DNA of 64,000 nucleotides from Marinobacter sp. JH2 (GTDB lineage Bacteria; Pseudomonadota; Gammaproteobacteria; Pseudomonadales; Oleiphilaceae), in assembly GCF_004353225.1 (NCBI RefSeq), contig NZ_CP037934.1, positions 1,550,001-1,614,000 of the forward strand. The letters run 5' to 3'. Below, in pieces: positions 21,348 through 30,771 of this stretch; the stretch's first letter is position 1; every line of letters begins with the position of its first letter. The translations under genes were made by a program, and so were the position numbers. The notes beneath the pieces are model-generated. The model was not told the origin of the DNA and ran no database searches. It worked only from the letters and a program-made list of their open reading frames with translations.

Positions 21348-21420
21348 TAACGACACCTTGCGATCAGAAATGAGAATGTTAAAACGACGCTCATTCACTC
21401 GAGTAATATAGCGTGTTATC

Positions 21421-21453
21421 GGAATTCATTAAATCTATACTTCGGTGAATTCC
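21421..21453. repeat. Perfect 8-bp inverted repeat in the LysR divergent region
   Basis: GGAATTCA (21421-21428) and TGAATTCC (21446-21453) are exact reverse complements separated by 17 nt. The pair lies 74 nt upstream of the LysR start and 125 nt upstream of the divergent gene, a plausible place for a LysR-type tetramer site, though it lacks a compact T-N11-A core. Confidence 0.4.
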
Positions 21454-21577
21454 ATTGTCAGCAACCGGACGCATCAAAAGATTTCTGCTAGTCTTTCAGA
21501 CTGTTATAACGCAAAATTCGTTGGCATCCCCATGCGGCCCTCTTTTGCCACTCTTTATTCGGAGCTATGCCCAGAAC

Positions 21578-22348
21578 ATGGAAGCGACCACCATCGTCAT
21601 CGTACTTGCGGCTATCGTTGCCCTGTCTTTAGTGATCATCGTGGTTAGCCAGATGCGCGAAAAGGCCCGCATCGAACGAATGCGCGAAATACGGACCCAA
21701 CGAGACAACTACCATCGAGCCTCGCGACTGCTGACTGAAATTCCGGGTCAATATTTGAATTCGGGGCTTAAACTTATCCTGCTGAAACAGATGGAAGACG
21801 CCTGTAAGAACTTGGCCACCCTCAAGACCGACAAACCCATTGATCAGTGGCTAAATACAATCAAACAAACCCGGCAACAGGTTATTGATAAAACGGACAA
21901 CCATCCACCCGTTAAAATTGACTCCCCTGAAAAATCTCAGCAAGTCAAAGAACTTTTGAACAACCTTTTTAAACTGATCGAAAGCATGCACAAAAGCGGT
22001 CGGATCGATGCCCCAACCGCCAAACAGAACCTCAAGTATGTGTTATTTCTGATCCATAAAACCCATGCCGACTTGCACGTATTTCAAGCCCGAGATCACA
22101 TTCGCCAGCACGAAACTCGCAAAGCGATTCACTCCTATCATTCGGCAAGTATGGAAATGGTTAAATCTAAGGACAACCCATTGGCATTGAAAGCCGTCAA
22201 AAGTTTCCGGACACGAATTAAAGAGCTGGAAGCCAGCCTGCACGATGAAGAGACAGCTGCAGAACATGGGACCAAGCTCGACCAAGAATGGGACAATATG
22301 CTGCAAGATGAAGAGTCCTGGAAGAAACGAAAAGACTTCGACGATTAA
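21578..22348 (+). CDS. Membrane-anchored helical protein of unknown function
   Basis: The 256-residue protein starts with one strongly hydrophobic segment (TTIVIVLAAIVALSLVIIVVSQM, split here as residues 4-26) followed by a charged, almost entirely helical cytoplasmic part rich in Lys, Glu and Gln, with repeated basic heptads (EKARIERMREIRTQRDNYHR; ELEASLHDEET). I recognise no catalytic domain. Start at 21578 is chosen because the anchor begins there. It ends 42 nt before the hybrid kinase gene on the same strand, which suggests a functional link to that kinase. Confidence 0.7.
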   Translation: MEATTIVIVLAAIVALSLVIIVVSQMREKARIERMREIRTQRDNYHRASRLLTEIPGQYLNSGLKLILLKQMEDACKNLATLKTDKPIDQWLNTIKQTRQQVIDKTDNHPPVKIDSPEKSQQVKELLNNLFKLIESMHKSGRIDAPTAKQNLKYVLFLIHKTHADLHVFQARDHIRQHETRKAIHSYHSASMEMVKSKDNPLALKAVKSFRTRIKELEASLHDEETAAEHGTKLDQEWDNMLQDEESWKKRKDFDD

Positions 22349-22390
22349 CCCGAAGCCTTGAGCGCAAAAAAATAGGGACCACCAACCACC

Positions 22391-24382
22391 GTGCTTAACA
22401 GGTTCAACAAGCGGCTTTCGTATCGCCTCACCAGAGATACCGTCCTCGTAGCCATGGCATTAGGGCTACTGTTGAATCTGATTCAAATAACCTTGGACTA
22501 CTCCAATGCCCAGGATGCGATGGATCAGGAAGTTCACGCCTTGCTCGAGATCAGTCGCAGCCCTGCTTCACAGATTGCCTATAACATAGACGTCCGTCTG
22601 GCCGAAGAATTACTGGACGGGTTATTACTGCATCCGGCCACGATCGATGCCCGGCTCATTGATAGCGACCAAAAAACCATGGCAGCGTCCAGTACACCGA
22701 GTGCAAGCTCGCCTTACCGCTGGATCAGTGATTCGTTATTTGGACAAAACCGCACGTTTTCCGAAACCCTGCAGGTGCCCCAACTGAAAGGTCTGTCCCT
22801 TGGTCGTTTGGTTCTGACCATCGACACCTACCATTACGGGCTTCAGTTTCTGAAGCGGGCAGGCAATACCCTTCTGATCGGGTTACTAAAAAGCCTGGTA
22901 CTCACACTAGCCCTGCTGGCCATTTTTTACGTTGTACTGACCCGCCCCATGATGGGACTGATCAGAGCATTGGGACGGGCAAATAGCCGGTCGCCAGAGA
23001 AAGTCCGGCTCCCTATCCCTCAGAATCACGAACGCGACGAAATCGGTTCGATGGTCGAAATCATCAACGACCACCTGCAAAACATGGAGGCCAGTGTCGC
23101 CAAGCTCCGTTCAGCGGAACGCACCATGAAAAACTACTCGACGCGTCTGGAGCATGAAGTCGAAGAACGAACCCGTGAAATATCGGAGAAAAACACTGCG
23201 CTCCAGCGCGGTAACCGGGCACTCGTTAAAGCAAAGGAAGACGCAGTACGCAGAGCCCGTGCCCGTGCGAACTTCCTTGCTAGCATGAGCCACGAAATAC
23301 GTACGCCATTAAACGGCATGCTGGGTATGCTTGGGCTTGCCGTAGAAGACGAAGGTGATCCCCGACAAAAGAGCCGCATAGAAATTGCTTCAAAAGCAGG
23401 TGAAAACTTGCTGGACCTTCTCAATGACATCCTTGACATATCGAAAGTTGAAGCAGGAAAACTGAGCCTTGAAATCATTCCGTTTTCAGCTCGGGAATTG
23501 ACCAGTGAATGCACAACACTGCACGCACAACAAGCGCGGCGGAAGCGGATTGCATTGGTCAACGAGATCGACAGTGACTTACCTGAATACTTTTTGGGCG
23601 ATCCAACGCGAACCCGTCAGGTACTCAACAATCTACTGAGTAACGCCATCAAGTTTACTGACCAGGGTAAGGTGAAGGTCAAGGTTAGCTATTCAACCGG
23701 GAAACTTCGCATCGAGGTCATCGATACCGGCATCGGGATGTCCCGTGACGGCCTGCACAAGATCTTTTCACCTTTCTCGCAAGCCGATACCGATACAACG
23801 CGCCTCTACGGCGGTACCGGCCTGGGCCTAACGCTTTGCCGACAACTGATTGAGCGCATGAACGGCAGGATCGAAGTAGACTCCACGCCCGGTAAAGGAA
23901 CACACTTTACCGTTACGCTGCCCTTGCCTGTTCACGATGAACCGATTCAGGAAAAAGCACTACTGGAGGAACCCGCGTCCGAATCGATGACCGTGTTGAA
24001 GATTCTTCTGGTGGAAGACAACCATGTTAACCAGTTGGTGGCGAGTGCAATTCTTCGGCGACTGGGGCACAAGGTAGACAACGCAGAAAACGGACAGCGC
24101 GCAATCGAAGCCCTCAAACGCGAAAGCTACGATCTGGTGCTCATGGACTGCCAAATGCCCGTAATGGATGGCTACGAAGCCACTCGAGAGATACGGCGTA
24201 ACCCCCGCTGGAAGAACCTGCCAGTGATCGCCGTAACCGCGAACGTTATGCAAGGAGACAAAGAGGATTGCTTTGCCTCCGGGATGGATGACTACATCAT
24301 CAAGCCCTATAATCGTGAAGAGCTTAAAGCGGCTATTGTGCGGTGGGCGCCCGCCCCTCAAGAACCTCAAGAAGACCCCTGA
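22391..24382 (+). CDS. Hybrid sensor histidine kinase with receiver domain
   Basis: The 663-residue protein starts at GTG. It has TM1 (about 17-35), a periplasmic sensor of about 125 residues, TM2 (about 165-185), a HAMP-like linker, a coiled coil (230-290), HisKA with phospho-acceptor His301 (FLASMSHEIRTPLN), an HATPase domain (LLSNAIKFTDQG; DTGIGM; GGTGLGL), and a C-terminal receiver with Asp586 (LVLMDCQMPVMDGYEA). No HPt domain is present, so onward phosphotransfer needs a separate HPt protein. The signal is unknown. Its last 50 bp overlap the convergent ospR gene. Confidence 0.93.
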   Translation: MLNRFNKRLSYRLTRDTVLVAMALGLLLNLIQITLDYSNAQDAMDQEVHALLEISRSPASQIAYNIDVRLAEELLDGLLLHPATIDARLIDSDQKTMAASSTPSASSPYRWISDSLFGQNRTFSETLQVPQLKGLSLGRLVLTIDTYHYGLQFLKRAGNTLLIGLLKSLVLTLALLAIFYVVLTRPMMGLIRALGRANSRSPEKVRLPIPQNHERDEIGSMVEIINDHLQNMEASVAKLRSAERTMKNYSTRLEHEVEERTREISEKNTALQRGNRALVKAKEDAVRRARARANFLASMSHEIRTPLNGMLGMLGLAVEDEGDPRQKSRIEIASKAGENLLDLLNDILDISKVEAGKLSLEIIPFSARELTSECTTLHAQQARRKRIALVNEIDSDLPEYFLGDPTRTRQVLNNLLSNAIKFTDQGKVKVKVSYSTGKLRIEVIDTGIGMSRDGLHKIFSPFSQADTDTTRLYGGTGLGLTLCRQLIERMNGRIEVDSTPGKGTHFTVTLPLPVHDEPIQEKALLEEPASESMTVLKILLVEDNHVNQLVASAILRRLGHKVDNAENGQRAIEALKRESYDLVLMDCQMPVMDGYEATREIRRNPRWKNLPVIAVTANVMQGDKEDCFASGMDDYIIKPYNREELKAAIVRWAPAPQEPQEDP

Positions 24383-24824
24383 GTTCTCCTCGCAACGAGG
24401 CTACCTGCGCCGAATCAATGTCAAGACCGCACATCAAGCGCTCTGGCACAGACACTGCCTCGGCGCGCAACAGACGGCCGGCATTCGTCAGCGCCAGCCT
24501 CACCACGCGCTCATCATCGAGCCCCCGCGCGCGCTTGAGCAAGCAGCGCTCTTCTAGCCTTTTCAGCAACGGTGTCAAGGTACCGGAATCCAGCCGCAAA
24601 CGCTGACCGATCTCCGATACCGTAGGTAATTCGCTGCTCTGATCCTGCTGCCAAAGCACCAACATCACCAAGTATTGAGGGTAAGTCAGCCCCAACTCTT
24701 TCAGCAGCGGCCGATAACGTGCCGTAACGGCCCTATTCGCGGCGTAAAGCGCGAAACACAGCTGATTATCCAGCGCCAGAAGCTGATCGGCCCACTGAGA
24801 TTCAGAGCAGCTTTTCGATGTCAT
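24333..24824 (-). CDS. ospR: MarR/OhrR-family peroxide-sensing repressor (OspR-like)
   Basis: A 163-residue MarR-type repressor with the OhrR hallmark reactive cysteine, Cys23 in [14 protein letters not shown], and the winged helix [17 protein letters not shown] / [23 protein letters not shown]. OhrR proteins release DNA when this cysteine is oxidised by organic peroxide. Pairing with a glutathione peroxidase rather than Ohr resembles P. aeruginosa OspR beside gpx, hence the symbol. It starts 23 nt inside the end of gpx, so the two are translationally coupled and the repressor probably controls its own operon through the site at 25331-25345. Confidence 0.85.
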   Translation of the reverse strand: MTSKSCSESQWADQLLALDNQLCFALYAANRAVTARYRPLLKELGLTYPQYLVMLVLWQQDQSSELPTVSEIGQRLRLDSGTLTPLLKRLEERCLLKRARGLDDERVVRLALTNAGRLLRAEAVSVPERLMCGLDIDSAQVASLRGELRGLLEVLEGRAPTAQ

Positions 24825-25287
24825 TCCGGATATCCGCTGGCTTGACCGTCGGTGCATAGCGTCGCACCACCTGACCTTCCTGATTAACCAGGAATTTTGT
24901 GAAATTCCATTTCACCTTTTCACTGCCCATCAGACCTTTTGCTTCTTTCTTCAAGAATCGATACAGCGGGTGGGCATCATCGCCATTCACTTCGACTTTC
25001 GCGAACATGGGGAAATCAACCCCATAATTCAGCGAGCAAAACTCGGTGATAGATTCATTACTACCCGGGTCTTGATTCATAAATTGGTTACAAGGGAAAC
25101 CAAGCACCTCGAAGCCCTTGGCGCCGAGTTCGCTATGCAGCTGCTGAAGACCTTCAAATTGGGGTGTGAAACCGCATTTGGATGCGGTGTTGACAACCAA
25201 TAACACTTTACCCTGGTAATCGGACATCGCAACGTCGTTGCCCTTCACGTCCTTAGCACTGAAATCATAAATCGATTCGTTCGCCAT
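24802..25287 (-). CDS. gpx: Glutathione peroxidase (Cys type)
   Basis: This 161-residue thiol peroxidase reduces hydrogen and organic peroxides. It has the peroxidatic Cys38 in [12 protein letters not shown], the Gln of [14 protein letters not shown] and the Trp-Asn of KWNFTKFL, completing the active-site tetrad. It is a cysteine, not selenocysteine, enzyme and probably uses thioredoxin. It has no signal peptide, so it is cytoplasmic. AAAGGAG precedes the ATG by 8 nt. It is the first gene of the gpx-ospR operon and carries an OhrR-type operator upstream. Confidence 0.95.
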   Translation of the reverse strand: MANESIYDFSAKDVKGNDVAMSDYQGKVLLVVNTASKCGFTPQFEGLQQLHSELGAKGFEVLGFPCNQFMNQDPGSNESITEFCSLNYGVDFPMFAKVEVNGDDAHPLYRFLKKEAKGLMGSEKVKWNFTKFLVNQEGQVVRRYAPTVKPADIRNDIEKLL

Positions 25288-25330
25288 ATTCTTCGCTCCT
25301 TTAATTTTGAACCGCTCTTTTTAGATTGTG

Positions 25331-25345
25331 CACAATTTAATTGCA
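25331..25345 (-). promoter_or_regulatory. OhrR/OspR-type operator upstream of gpx
   Basis: Read on the minus strand the site is TGCAATTAAATTGTG, a near-palindrome that differs only at its outer bases from the OhrR operator TACAATTAAATTGTA known from Bacillus. It lies 44-58 nt before the gpx start codon. A second palindrome, TTGTGCACAA (25327-25336), partly overlaps it. Confidence 0.7.
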
Positions 25346-25541
25346 GAAAACCATTCTTGAATTTAAGACACAAACCGCACCGCCGATCTTTTACTACAAC
25401 ATTCGACGGTAAACTCGCCCGATTTCGCCACAATTGAACACATTTGCCCCTGTTACCCCTGCCCCTCCCTCCGCTAGAATAGATGGCTTGTGTTATCCCG
25501 TATAACTCTCCCAGACTGTTAGTTAAGGACCTCTGCACGCC

Positions 25542-26756
25542 ATGCATAACTTCTCCAAATCCGCCAAGCTCGACAATGTGTGTTATGAAATCCGCGGTGT
25601 GGTTCTACGGGAGGCGCGCAGGCTGGAAGAAGAGGGGCACCGCGTCCTTAAACTGAATATCGGAAACCCGGCGGCATTCGAACTCGATGTGCCGGAAGAA
25701 ATTCAACAAGACGTGATTTACAACATGCCTCAGGCACAAGGCTATGTTGAATCGAAAGGCCTGTTTTCGGCCCGAAAGGCGGTCATGCACTACTGTCAGC
25801 AGCGTGGTATCGCCAAAGTTGATATTGATGACATTTATCTGGGCAATGGCGTCAGTGAGTTGATCGTTATGTCCATGCAGGCTCTGCTCAATACCGGTGA
25901 CGAAGTCCTCATCCCCGCCCCGGATTATCCGCTATGGACCGCAGCTGTCACGCTCTCCAGTGGCAAGCCTGTACATTATCGCTGCGACGAACAGCAGAAC
26001 TGGTTCCCGGACATTGAAGACATTAAAAAGAAGATCACTCCGCGCACCAAAGCCATTGTATTGATCAACCCGAACAACCCCACCGGCGCGGTCTATTCGG
26101 TCGAACTGTTGCACCAAGTCATCGAGTTAGCCAGAAAGCACAATTTGATCGTGCTGTCCGACGAGATCTACGACAAAATTCTCTACGACGGAACCGTACA
26201 CACCTCTACGGCATCTTTAGCGGAAGACGTTCTATTCTTCACTTACAACGGTTTATCGAAAAACTACCGGGCCGCTGGTTACCGCGCAGGCTGGATGATC
26301 ATCAGCGGTGCCAAACACCGAGCCAAAGATCTGATCGAAGGCATCGAAATGCTTTCCAACATGCGCCTGTGCGCCAACGTACCTGCACAGCTTGCCATTC
26401 AAACGGCCCTGGGTGGTTACCAATCCATCAACGACCTGGTCGCCCCGGGAGGACGCCTGTACGAACAACGGGACACAGCATGGCGTATGCTGAACGACAT
26501 ACCGGGCGTCAGCTGCGTGAAGCCTCAGGGTGCACTGTATCTATTCCCAAAGCTGGACCCGAAACACTTCCCGATCCACAACGACGAGAAACTGGTTTTA
26601 GACCTGCTATTGCAAGAAAAGATTCTTCTGGTGCAAGGCTCGGCGTTTAATGTTGATGATCACCAGCACCTACGCGTTGTGTTCCTGCCGCGCAAAGAAG
26701 CGCTGGCAGATGCCATGGGTCGATTGGGCAATTTCTTGGAACACTACCGGCAGTAA
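25542..26756 (+). CDS. alaA: Glutamate-pyruvate (alanine) aminotransferase AlaA
   Basis: AlaA is a PLP enzyme making alanine from pyruvate and glutamate. The 404-residue fold-type I aminotransferase shows LNIGNPAAFELDVP (36-49), NPNNPTGAVYS, the VLSDEIYDKILYDG segment with the PLP-binding Asp/Tyr, and the Schiff-base lysine in NGLSKNYRAAGYRAGW (near 240). The opening KSAKLDNVCYEIRGVVLREA is specific to the YfbQ/AlaA group. It follows the divergent gpx promoter region and is 11 nt upstream of an uncharacterised gene. Confidence 0.95.
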   Translation: MHNFSKSAKLDNVCYEIRGVVLREARRLEEEGHRVLKLNIGNPAAFELDVPEEIQQDVIYNMPQAQGYVESKGLFSARKAVMHYCQQRGIAKVDIDDIYLGNGVSELIVMSMQALLNTGDEVLIPAPDYPLWTAAVTLSSGKPVHYRCDEQQNWFPDIEDIKKKITPRTKAIVLINPNNPTGAVYSVELLHQVIELARKHNLIVLSDEIYDKILYDGTVHTSTASLAEDVLFFTYNGLSKNYRAAGYRAGWMIISGAKHRAKDLIEGIEMLSNMRLCANVPAQLAIQTALGGYQSINDLVAPGGRLYEQRDTAWRMLNDIPGVSCVKPQGALYLFPKLDPKHFPIHNDEKLVLDLLLQEKILLVQGSAFNVDDHQHLRVVFLPRKEALADAMGRLGNFLEHYRQ

Positions 26757-26767
26757 TCGGAGCGATC

Positions 26768-27241
26768 ATGGCCGATATACACGTAGAAGAGTTTTACAAA
26801 GACGTTGCCATTGCACTGGCCCAGCTGTACGCCGCCTTTCCACGGCGCATCAGCTTGTTCGTAGAGGACATAGCGGGTCCCGACGACCCGGATGATTTCG
26901 GGCTGCACAGCAAACGGCACATGGCCTGTTTTGGCGCCCTACTTTGGCTGTCGGAAGAAGGTTTTCTACGCTATGTGGACACCATCCGGCAGGAAGCCCT
27001 CGATCAAACGGTTTTATCCCGGAGCGCATTCACGCGATTGAGCGCGCCGGCACCACAGGCATTGACCGCGAAATTTGATCCCAACCCGGGCGACTCCGAG
27101 CTGCCAACCTCAGTCGAACGGGACCGATCAACCTATATCCATCTTCTGCGCTCCGCCCTGAAGAGTGGAAGTTCGAATCAAATCAGCCTGATCGTGCAGG
27201 CGACGTTCTTCCTGGATCGCGACCTTCACCCGGCCCATTAA
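26768..27241 (+). CDS. Conserved-looking protein of unknown function
   Basis: A 157-residue soluble protein without signal peptide or membrane segment. The first 100 residues look helical and ordered (EEFYKDVAIALAQLYAAFP, RRISLFVEDIAGPDDPDDF, HMACFGALLWLSEEGFLRY), and the acidic GPDDPDDFG loop is notable. I cannot assign a family. It is 11 nt after alaA and 93 nt before htpX. Codon use and a GGAGCGATC site before the ATG support it being real. Confidence 0.75.
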   Translation: MADIHVEEFYKDVAIALAQLYAAFPRRISLFVEDIAGPDDPDDFGLHSKRHMACFGALLWLSEEGFLRYVDTIRQEALDQTVLSRSAFTRLSAPAPQALTAKFDPNPGDSELPTSVERDRSTYIHLLRSALKSGSSNQISLIVQATFFLDRDLHPAH

Positions 27242-27334
27242 ATCGCCTTCAGCCTCTTGAAGACGTGAACCCAGCCCACATATATCGGTCAGATAGAAAA
27301 CGACGTTTGGCGTAATCTTAAACAGGGAAACTCT

Positions 27335-28216
27335 ATGCGCATTTTGTTGTTTCTGGCCACCAACCTGGCCGTTATTCTGGTAGCTAGCTTTACTCTGCGT
27401 TTGCTAGGGGTGGACAGCTATCTGGCTCATCAGGGAATTAACTACAGCTCTCTGCTGATTTTCGCAGCAGTGTTCGGTTTTGCAGGATCGTTTATCTCCC
27501 TGCTGATCTCCAAGCCGATGGCCAAGTGGAGCACCAAAGCCAAAATTATTGAATCACCGCGCACCCCTGCGGAGCGCTGGTTAATGGAAACGGTAGCAGA
27601 ACTCGCGCAGAAGGCGGGCATCGGCATGCCGGAAGTGGCGATTTTTCCTGCCTCCCAGTCCAACGCGTTTGCCACGGGGTGGAACAAAAACAACGCGCTG
27701 GTCGCGGTCAGCGAAGGTCTGCTACATCGATTCAACCAAGATGAAATTCGTGCCGTACTCGGCCATGAGATTGGTCATGTGGCAAACGGCGACATGGTCA
27801 CGCTGTCTTTGATCCAGGGTGTTGTAAACACCTTCGTAATTTTCGCCTCGCGAGTGATCGGCTCGTTCGTGGACCGGGTTGTGTTCAAAAATGAAAATGG
27901 CCACGGTATGGGCTTTTTCATCGTCAGTTTAGTCGCCGAAATCGTGCTGGGTATTCTAGCCAGCACCATCGTGTTCTGGTTCTCCCGCCGTCGGGAATTT
28001 CGAGCCGATATTGCGGGTGCGCAATTGGCCGGCCGAGGTGCCATGATAAACGCTTTGGCGCGTCTGAAACAGGAAAGCGAAGTTCCGGATCAAATGCCGG
28101 ATACGCTACAAGCGTTCGGCATTAACCGGGGCTCACGTTCGGGCCTCGCAGCATTGTTCACGACTCACCCGCCGCTGGAAGACCGAATTGCCGCATTGCA
28201 AAAGGCATCCCTTTAA
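27335..28216 (+). CDS. htpX: Membrane zinc protease HtpX
   Basis: HtpX is an inner-membrane M48 metalloprotease that helps degrade damaged membrane proteins. The 293-residue protein has TM segments at about 5-27 and 36-56, the zinc motif HEIGH (within [12 protein letters not shown], about 143-147), two more TM segments (158-178, 190-215) and the third ligand region [18 protein letters not shown]. Length and layout match E. coli HtpX. A strong bidirectional terminator follows. Confidence 0.97.
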   Translation: MRILLFLATNLAVILVASFTLRLLGVDSYLAHQGINYSSLLIFAAVFGFAGSFISLLISKPMAKWSTKAKIIESPRTPAERWLMETVAELAQKAGIGMPEVAIFPASQSNAFATGWNKNNALVAVSEGLLHRFNQDEIRAVLGHEIGHVANGDMVTLSLIQGVVNTFVIFASRVIGSFVDRVVFKNENGHGMGFFIVSLVAEIVLGILASTIVFWFSRRREFRADIAGAQLAGRGAMINALARLKQESEVPDQMPDTLQAFGINRGSRSGLAALFTTHPPLEDRIAALQKASL

Positions 28217-28236
28217 TTCGTAAGTAAACACTTAAA

Positions 28237-28270
28237 ACAAGAAGGGGGCGCATAAGCGCCCCCTTCTTGT
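28237..28270. terminator. Bidirectional terminator between htpX and pdxB
   Basis: ACAAGAAGGGGGCGC (28237-28251) and GCGCCCCCTTCTTGT (28256-28270) make a perfect 15-bp stem with loop ATAA. The stem is GC-rich at its top with AT-rich flanks on both sides and serves the convergent htpX and pdxB genes. Confidence 0.88.
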
Positions 28271-28289
28271 ATGCAGTCGATATTATTTC

Positions 28290-29444
28290 TCAGATTTTGA
28301 GCTTAAAGCCCATCGCTCTGAAGCGATCCTGCAGAGATTTGCTGCTGCCCTTCAATTGAATCTTCAAGCTGGAGCACTCGCGGCGCACAGGGTAGTCCCG
28401 ACGCAACCGATCGAAGACTTCAGGCCGCTTATCTGCGGACTCTTTCATCGAACGCCTTAATCGAAGATCGTCTTTTCTCGGATCGTAGCAAGCCCCAAGA
28501 GCGAGACGCAGTGCGTCATCTTCAATAGCGTTACGAGTAAACGACATTTTACTCAAGGCGGGTTCAGGCAAGAACTGCCCGGCTTTTTTGCGAACCGGCA
28601 GGCCTAGGAATCGGCACAAGGCTTGATACACCATTTCCGTACCTTTCACTTTACCTTCCAAGCTATAACCGGCGACATGCGGTGTCGCCAGCCACACCTT
28701 ATCAACCAGTTTAGGGTCAATCGCGGGCTCGCTCTCCCAGACATCCAGCACGACAACAGGCGCGTCAGGCTGCTCGAGCCTGTGCATCAAAGCTGAACCG
28801 TCAACAACCTCACCGCGCCCGGCATTAATGAGTAACTGGTCAGCGTGCAGTCCGGCAAGCTGTTGATCAGACACCATATGATAAGTCGCGTGATCGCCGG
28901 TTCGGGTCAGCGGGGTGTGGAAAGTCACTACGTCGCAAGCTAGCGCTTCCGACAAGCCGGCAAAGTTGTCGGCGTTCTCTGGTTCGGCATCCTGCCGGGG
29001 CGGGTCACACAGCTTAACCTCGAAATCGAGACGTTCTAACATTCTGGCAAGCTCACTGCCAACGTTTCCAGCACCCACAATACCGACACTCAGTGTTGAC
29101 CAATCACTCAGATCCCGCTGATCAGAAAACAATGAAATAACCGCCAGAACATACTCGGCGACGCTTCGCGCATTGCAGCCCGGAGCCGCCGAAAAACCAA
29201 TTCCCTGGGCCGTGAGCCAGTCCACATCAACATGATCAGTGCCAATCGTTGCTGTGCCCACAAAACGCACGCGAGTCCCTTCCAGTAACTCCCGATTTAC
29301 GCGAGTCACAGAGCGAACCAACAGAACATCGGCATCTTTGACTTCGTTCCGTGTCAATCCTCGGCCGGTGACCCGGCGAATCTCGCCTATATCTCCGAAA
29401 AACGAATCCAACAACGGAATGTTTTCATCAGCAACGATCAACAT
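28290..29444 (-). CDS. pdxB: Erythronate-4-phosphate dehydrogenase
   Basis: PdxB oxidises 4-phosphoerythronate in the DXP-dependent vitamin B6 pathway. The 384-residue D-2-hydroxyacid dehydrogenase has the opening LIVADENIPLLDSFFGDIGEIR, the NAD-binding GIVGAGNVGSELARML (about 119-134), catalytic Arg in INAGRGEVVD, the Glu in VWESEP and the His of TPHVAGYSLEGK, followed by the PdxB-specific C-terminal dimerisation domain. It is 22 nt downstream of rhlB and ends the epmC-rhlB-pdxB run. Confidence 0.96.
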   Translation of the reverse strand: MLIVADENIPLLDSFFGDIGEIRRVTGRGLTRNEVKDADVLLVRSVTRVNRELLEGTRVRFVGTATIGTDHVDVDWLTAQGIGFSAAPGCNARSVAEYVLAVISLFSDQRDLSDWSTLSVGIVGAGNVGSELARMLERLDFEVKLCDPPRQDAEPENADNFAGLSEALACDVVTFHTPLTRTGDHATYHMVSDQQLAGLHADQLLINAGRGEVVDGSALMHRLEQPDAPVVVLDVWESEPAIDPKLVDKVWLATPHVAGYSLEGKVKGTEMVYQALCRFLGLPVRKKAGQFLPEPALSKMSFTRNAIEDDALRLALGACYDPRKDDLRLRRSMKESADKRPEVFDRLRRDYPVRRECSSLKIQLKGSSKSLQDRFRAMGFKLKI

Positions 29445-29466
29445 AACCCGGTCCTTATTGCGCTAA

Positions 29467-30765
29467 TCAGTTGCGACGAGGACGCTGAGCGCCGCGCCCA
29501 CCGGCATTTCGCCCACCACTGCTACGGTTTCCCTGAGGCCTGCGGCCTCCGCGCTTGCGGGTGATTGGCGGGTGTTCCATCGCAATCATCAAGTCTTCTT
29601 CCGGTATTGCGGTTTTCAGTTTCTGACTGATGTAGGTCTCGATAGACGGCAGTGCGTACGAATCGTCTTCACCCGCGAAACTGATGGAGACACCAGTCTG
29701 CCCCGCTCGTCCAGTCCGTCCGATGCGGTGTACGTAATCTTCCGCATTTTCCGGCAGGTTGTAGTTGAACACGTGAGTCACGCCATTTACGTGGATACCA
29801 CGGCCAGCCACATCGGTTGCAACCAGTACCTGAATATCACCTTTCTTGAACTGATCCAGGGTTTTGAGGCGCTTGTTTTGTGCGATTTCACCCGACATCA
29901 ACGACACCTTAACACCCTGATTCTTCAGGTCTTCCTCAAGGTCCCGGCATTGGTCACGACGATTGGCAAAGACAATGGCTTTTTCCACTTCTGGACGCTT
30001 GAGGTAGTTTACCAGCACCGGAAGTTTGTCTTCGTCGGAAATCAAATAAACCGTTTGCTCTACTCGCTCAGCGGTTTTCTGGTCAGGCTCGATTTCGACA
30101 AACTCGGCGTTTTGTGTCCACATAGATGCCAAATTCAAAACGTCCTGATTAAAGGTGGCACTGAACAACAAGGTTTGACGCTCTTCCTTAGGTGTACACT
30201 TGCGAATAATGCGTTTTACATCGGGAATAAAGCCCATATCCAGCATACGGTCAGCTTCATCCAAAATCAGGATGTCCAGCTGATCAAGGAACACATCCTG
30301 CGAACCCAGGAAGTCGATCAAGCGGCCCGGTGTTGCGACCAGAATATCAACCACGTCGTTCTGCAGCTGTTCCCGCTGCTTATCGTAATTCATGCCGCCT
30401 ACGACCGTGACCACATTGTGCCCCGTGTACTGACACAAGTGCTCCGCATCTTTGGCGATCTGCATGGCCAGTTCACGGGTCGGCGCCAGCGCCAGAACCC
30501 GCGGCTCGGAGGCGAATCGCTCTCCTTCTTTTACTGGGGTTTCCAGCAGAGTCTGAATCGCCGTGATCAAAAACGCGGCGGTTTTGCCAGTACCGGTTTG
30601 CGCCTGGCCAATCAGATCTTCGCAGGCCAGAGTCCATGGCAAGGTTTCGGCTTGGATGGGTGTGCAGTACTCGAAGCCAATTTTACTGATGGCGTCGAGC
30701 AGCTTCTGGTCCAGATTCAAATCACTAAAACGCAGTTTACTGGTGTCTTTAGTTTCAATCGTCAT
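29467..30765 (-). CDS. rhlB: DEAD-box RNA helicase RhlB
   Basis: RhlB unwinds RNA for the RNase E degradosome. The 432-residue protein has the Q motif (FEYCTPIQAE), Walker A AQTGTGKTAAF, PTRELAMQIA, TPGRL, LDEADRMLDMGF, SAT, VATDVAGRGIHV and HRIGRTGRAGQTG in order. The basic tail RKRGGRRPQGNRSSGGRNAGGR is typical for RNA tethering. It starts 6 nt after the epmC stop and is probably cotranscribed with it. Confidence 0.94.
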   Translation of the reverse strand: MTIETKDTSKLRFSDLNLDQKLLDAISKIGFEYCTPIQAETLPWTLACEDLIGQAQTGTGKTAAFLITAIQTLLETPVKEGERFASEPRVLALAPTRELAMQIAKDAEHLCQYTGHNVVTVVGGMNYDKQREQLQNDVVDILVATPGRLIDFLGSQDVFLDQLDILILDEADRMLDMGFIPDVKRIIRKCTPKEERQTLLFSATFNQDVLNLASMWTQNAEFVEIEPDQKTAERVEQTVYLISDEDKLPVLVNYLKRPEVEKAIVFANRRDQCRDLEEDLKNQGVKVSLMSGEIAQNKRLKTLDQFKKGDIQVLVATDVAGRGIHVNGVTHVFNYNLPENAEDYVHRIGRTGRAGQTGVSISFAGEDDSYALPSIETYISQKLKTAIPEEDLMIAMEHPPITRKRGGRRPQGNRSSGGRNAGGRGAQRPRRN

Positions 30766-30771
30766 AAAGTT

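Noticed and set aside
23134..23562. A 142-codon minus-strand frame within the hybrid kinase
   Set aside because: Antisense shadow of the HisKA/HATPase region, without a ribosome site or domain.
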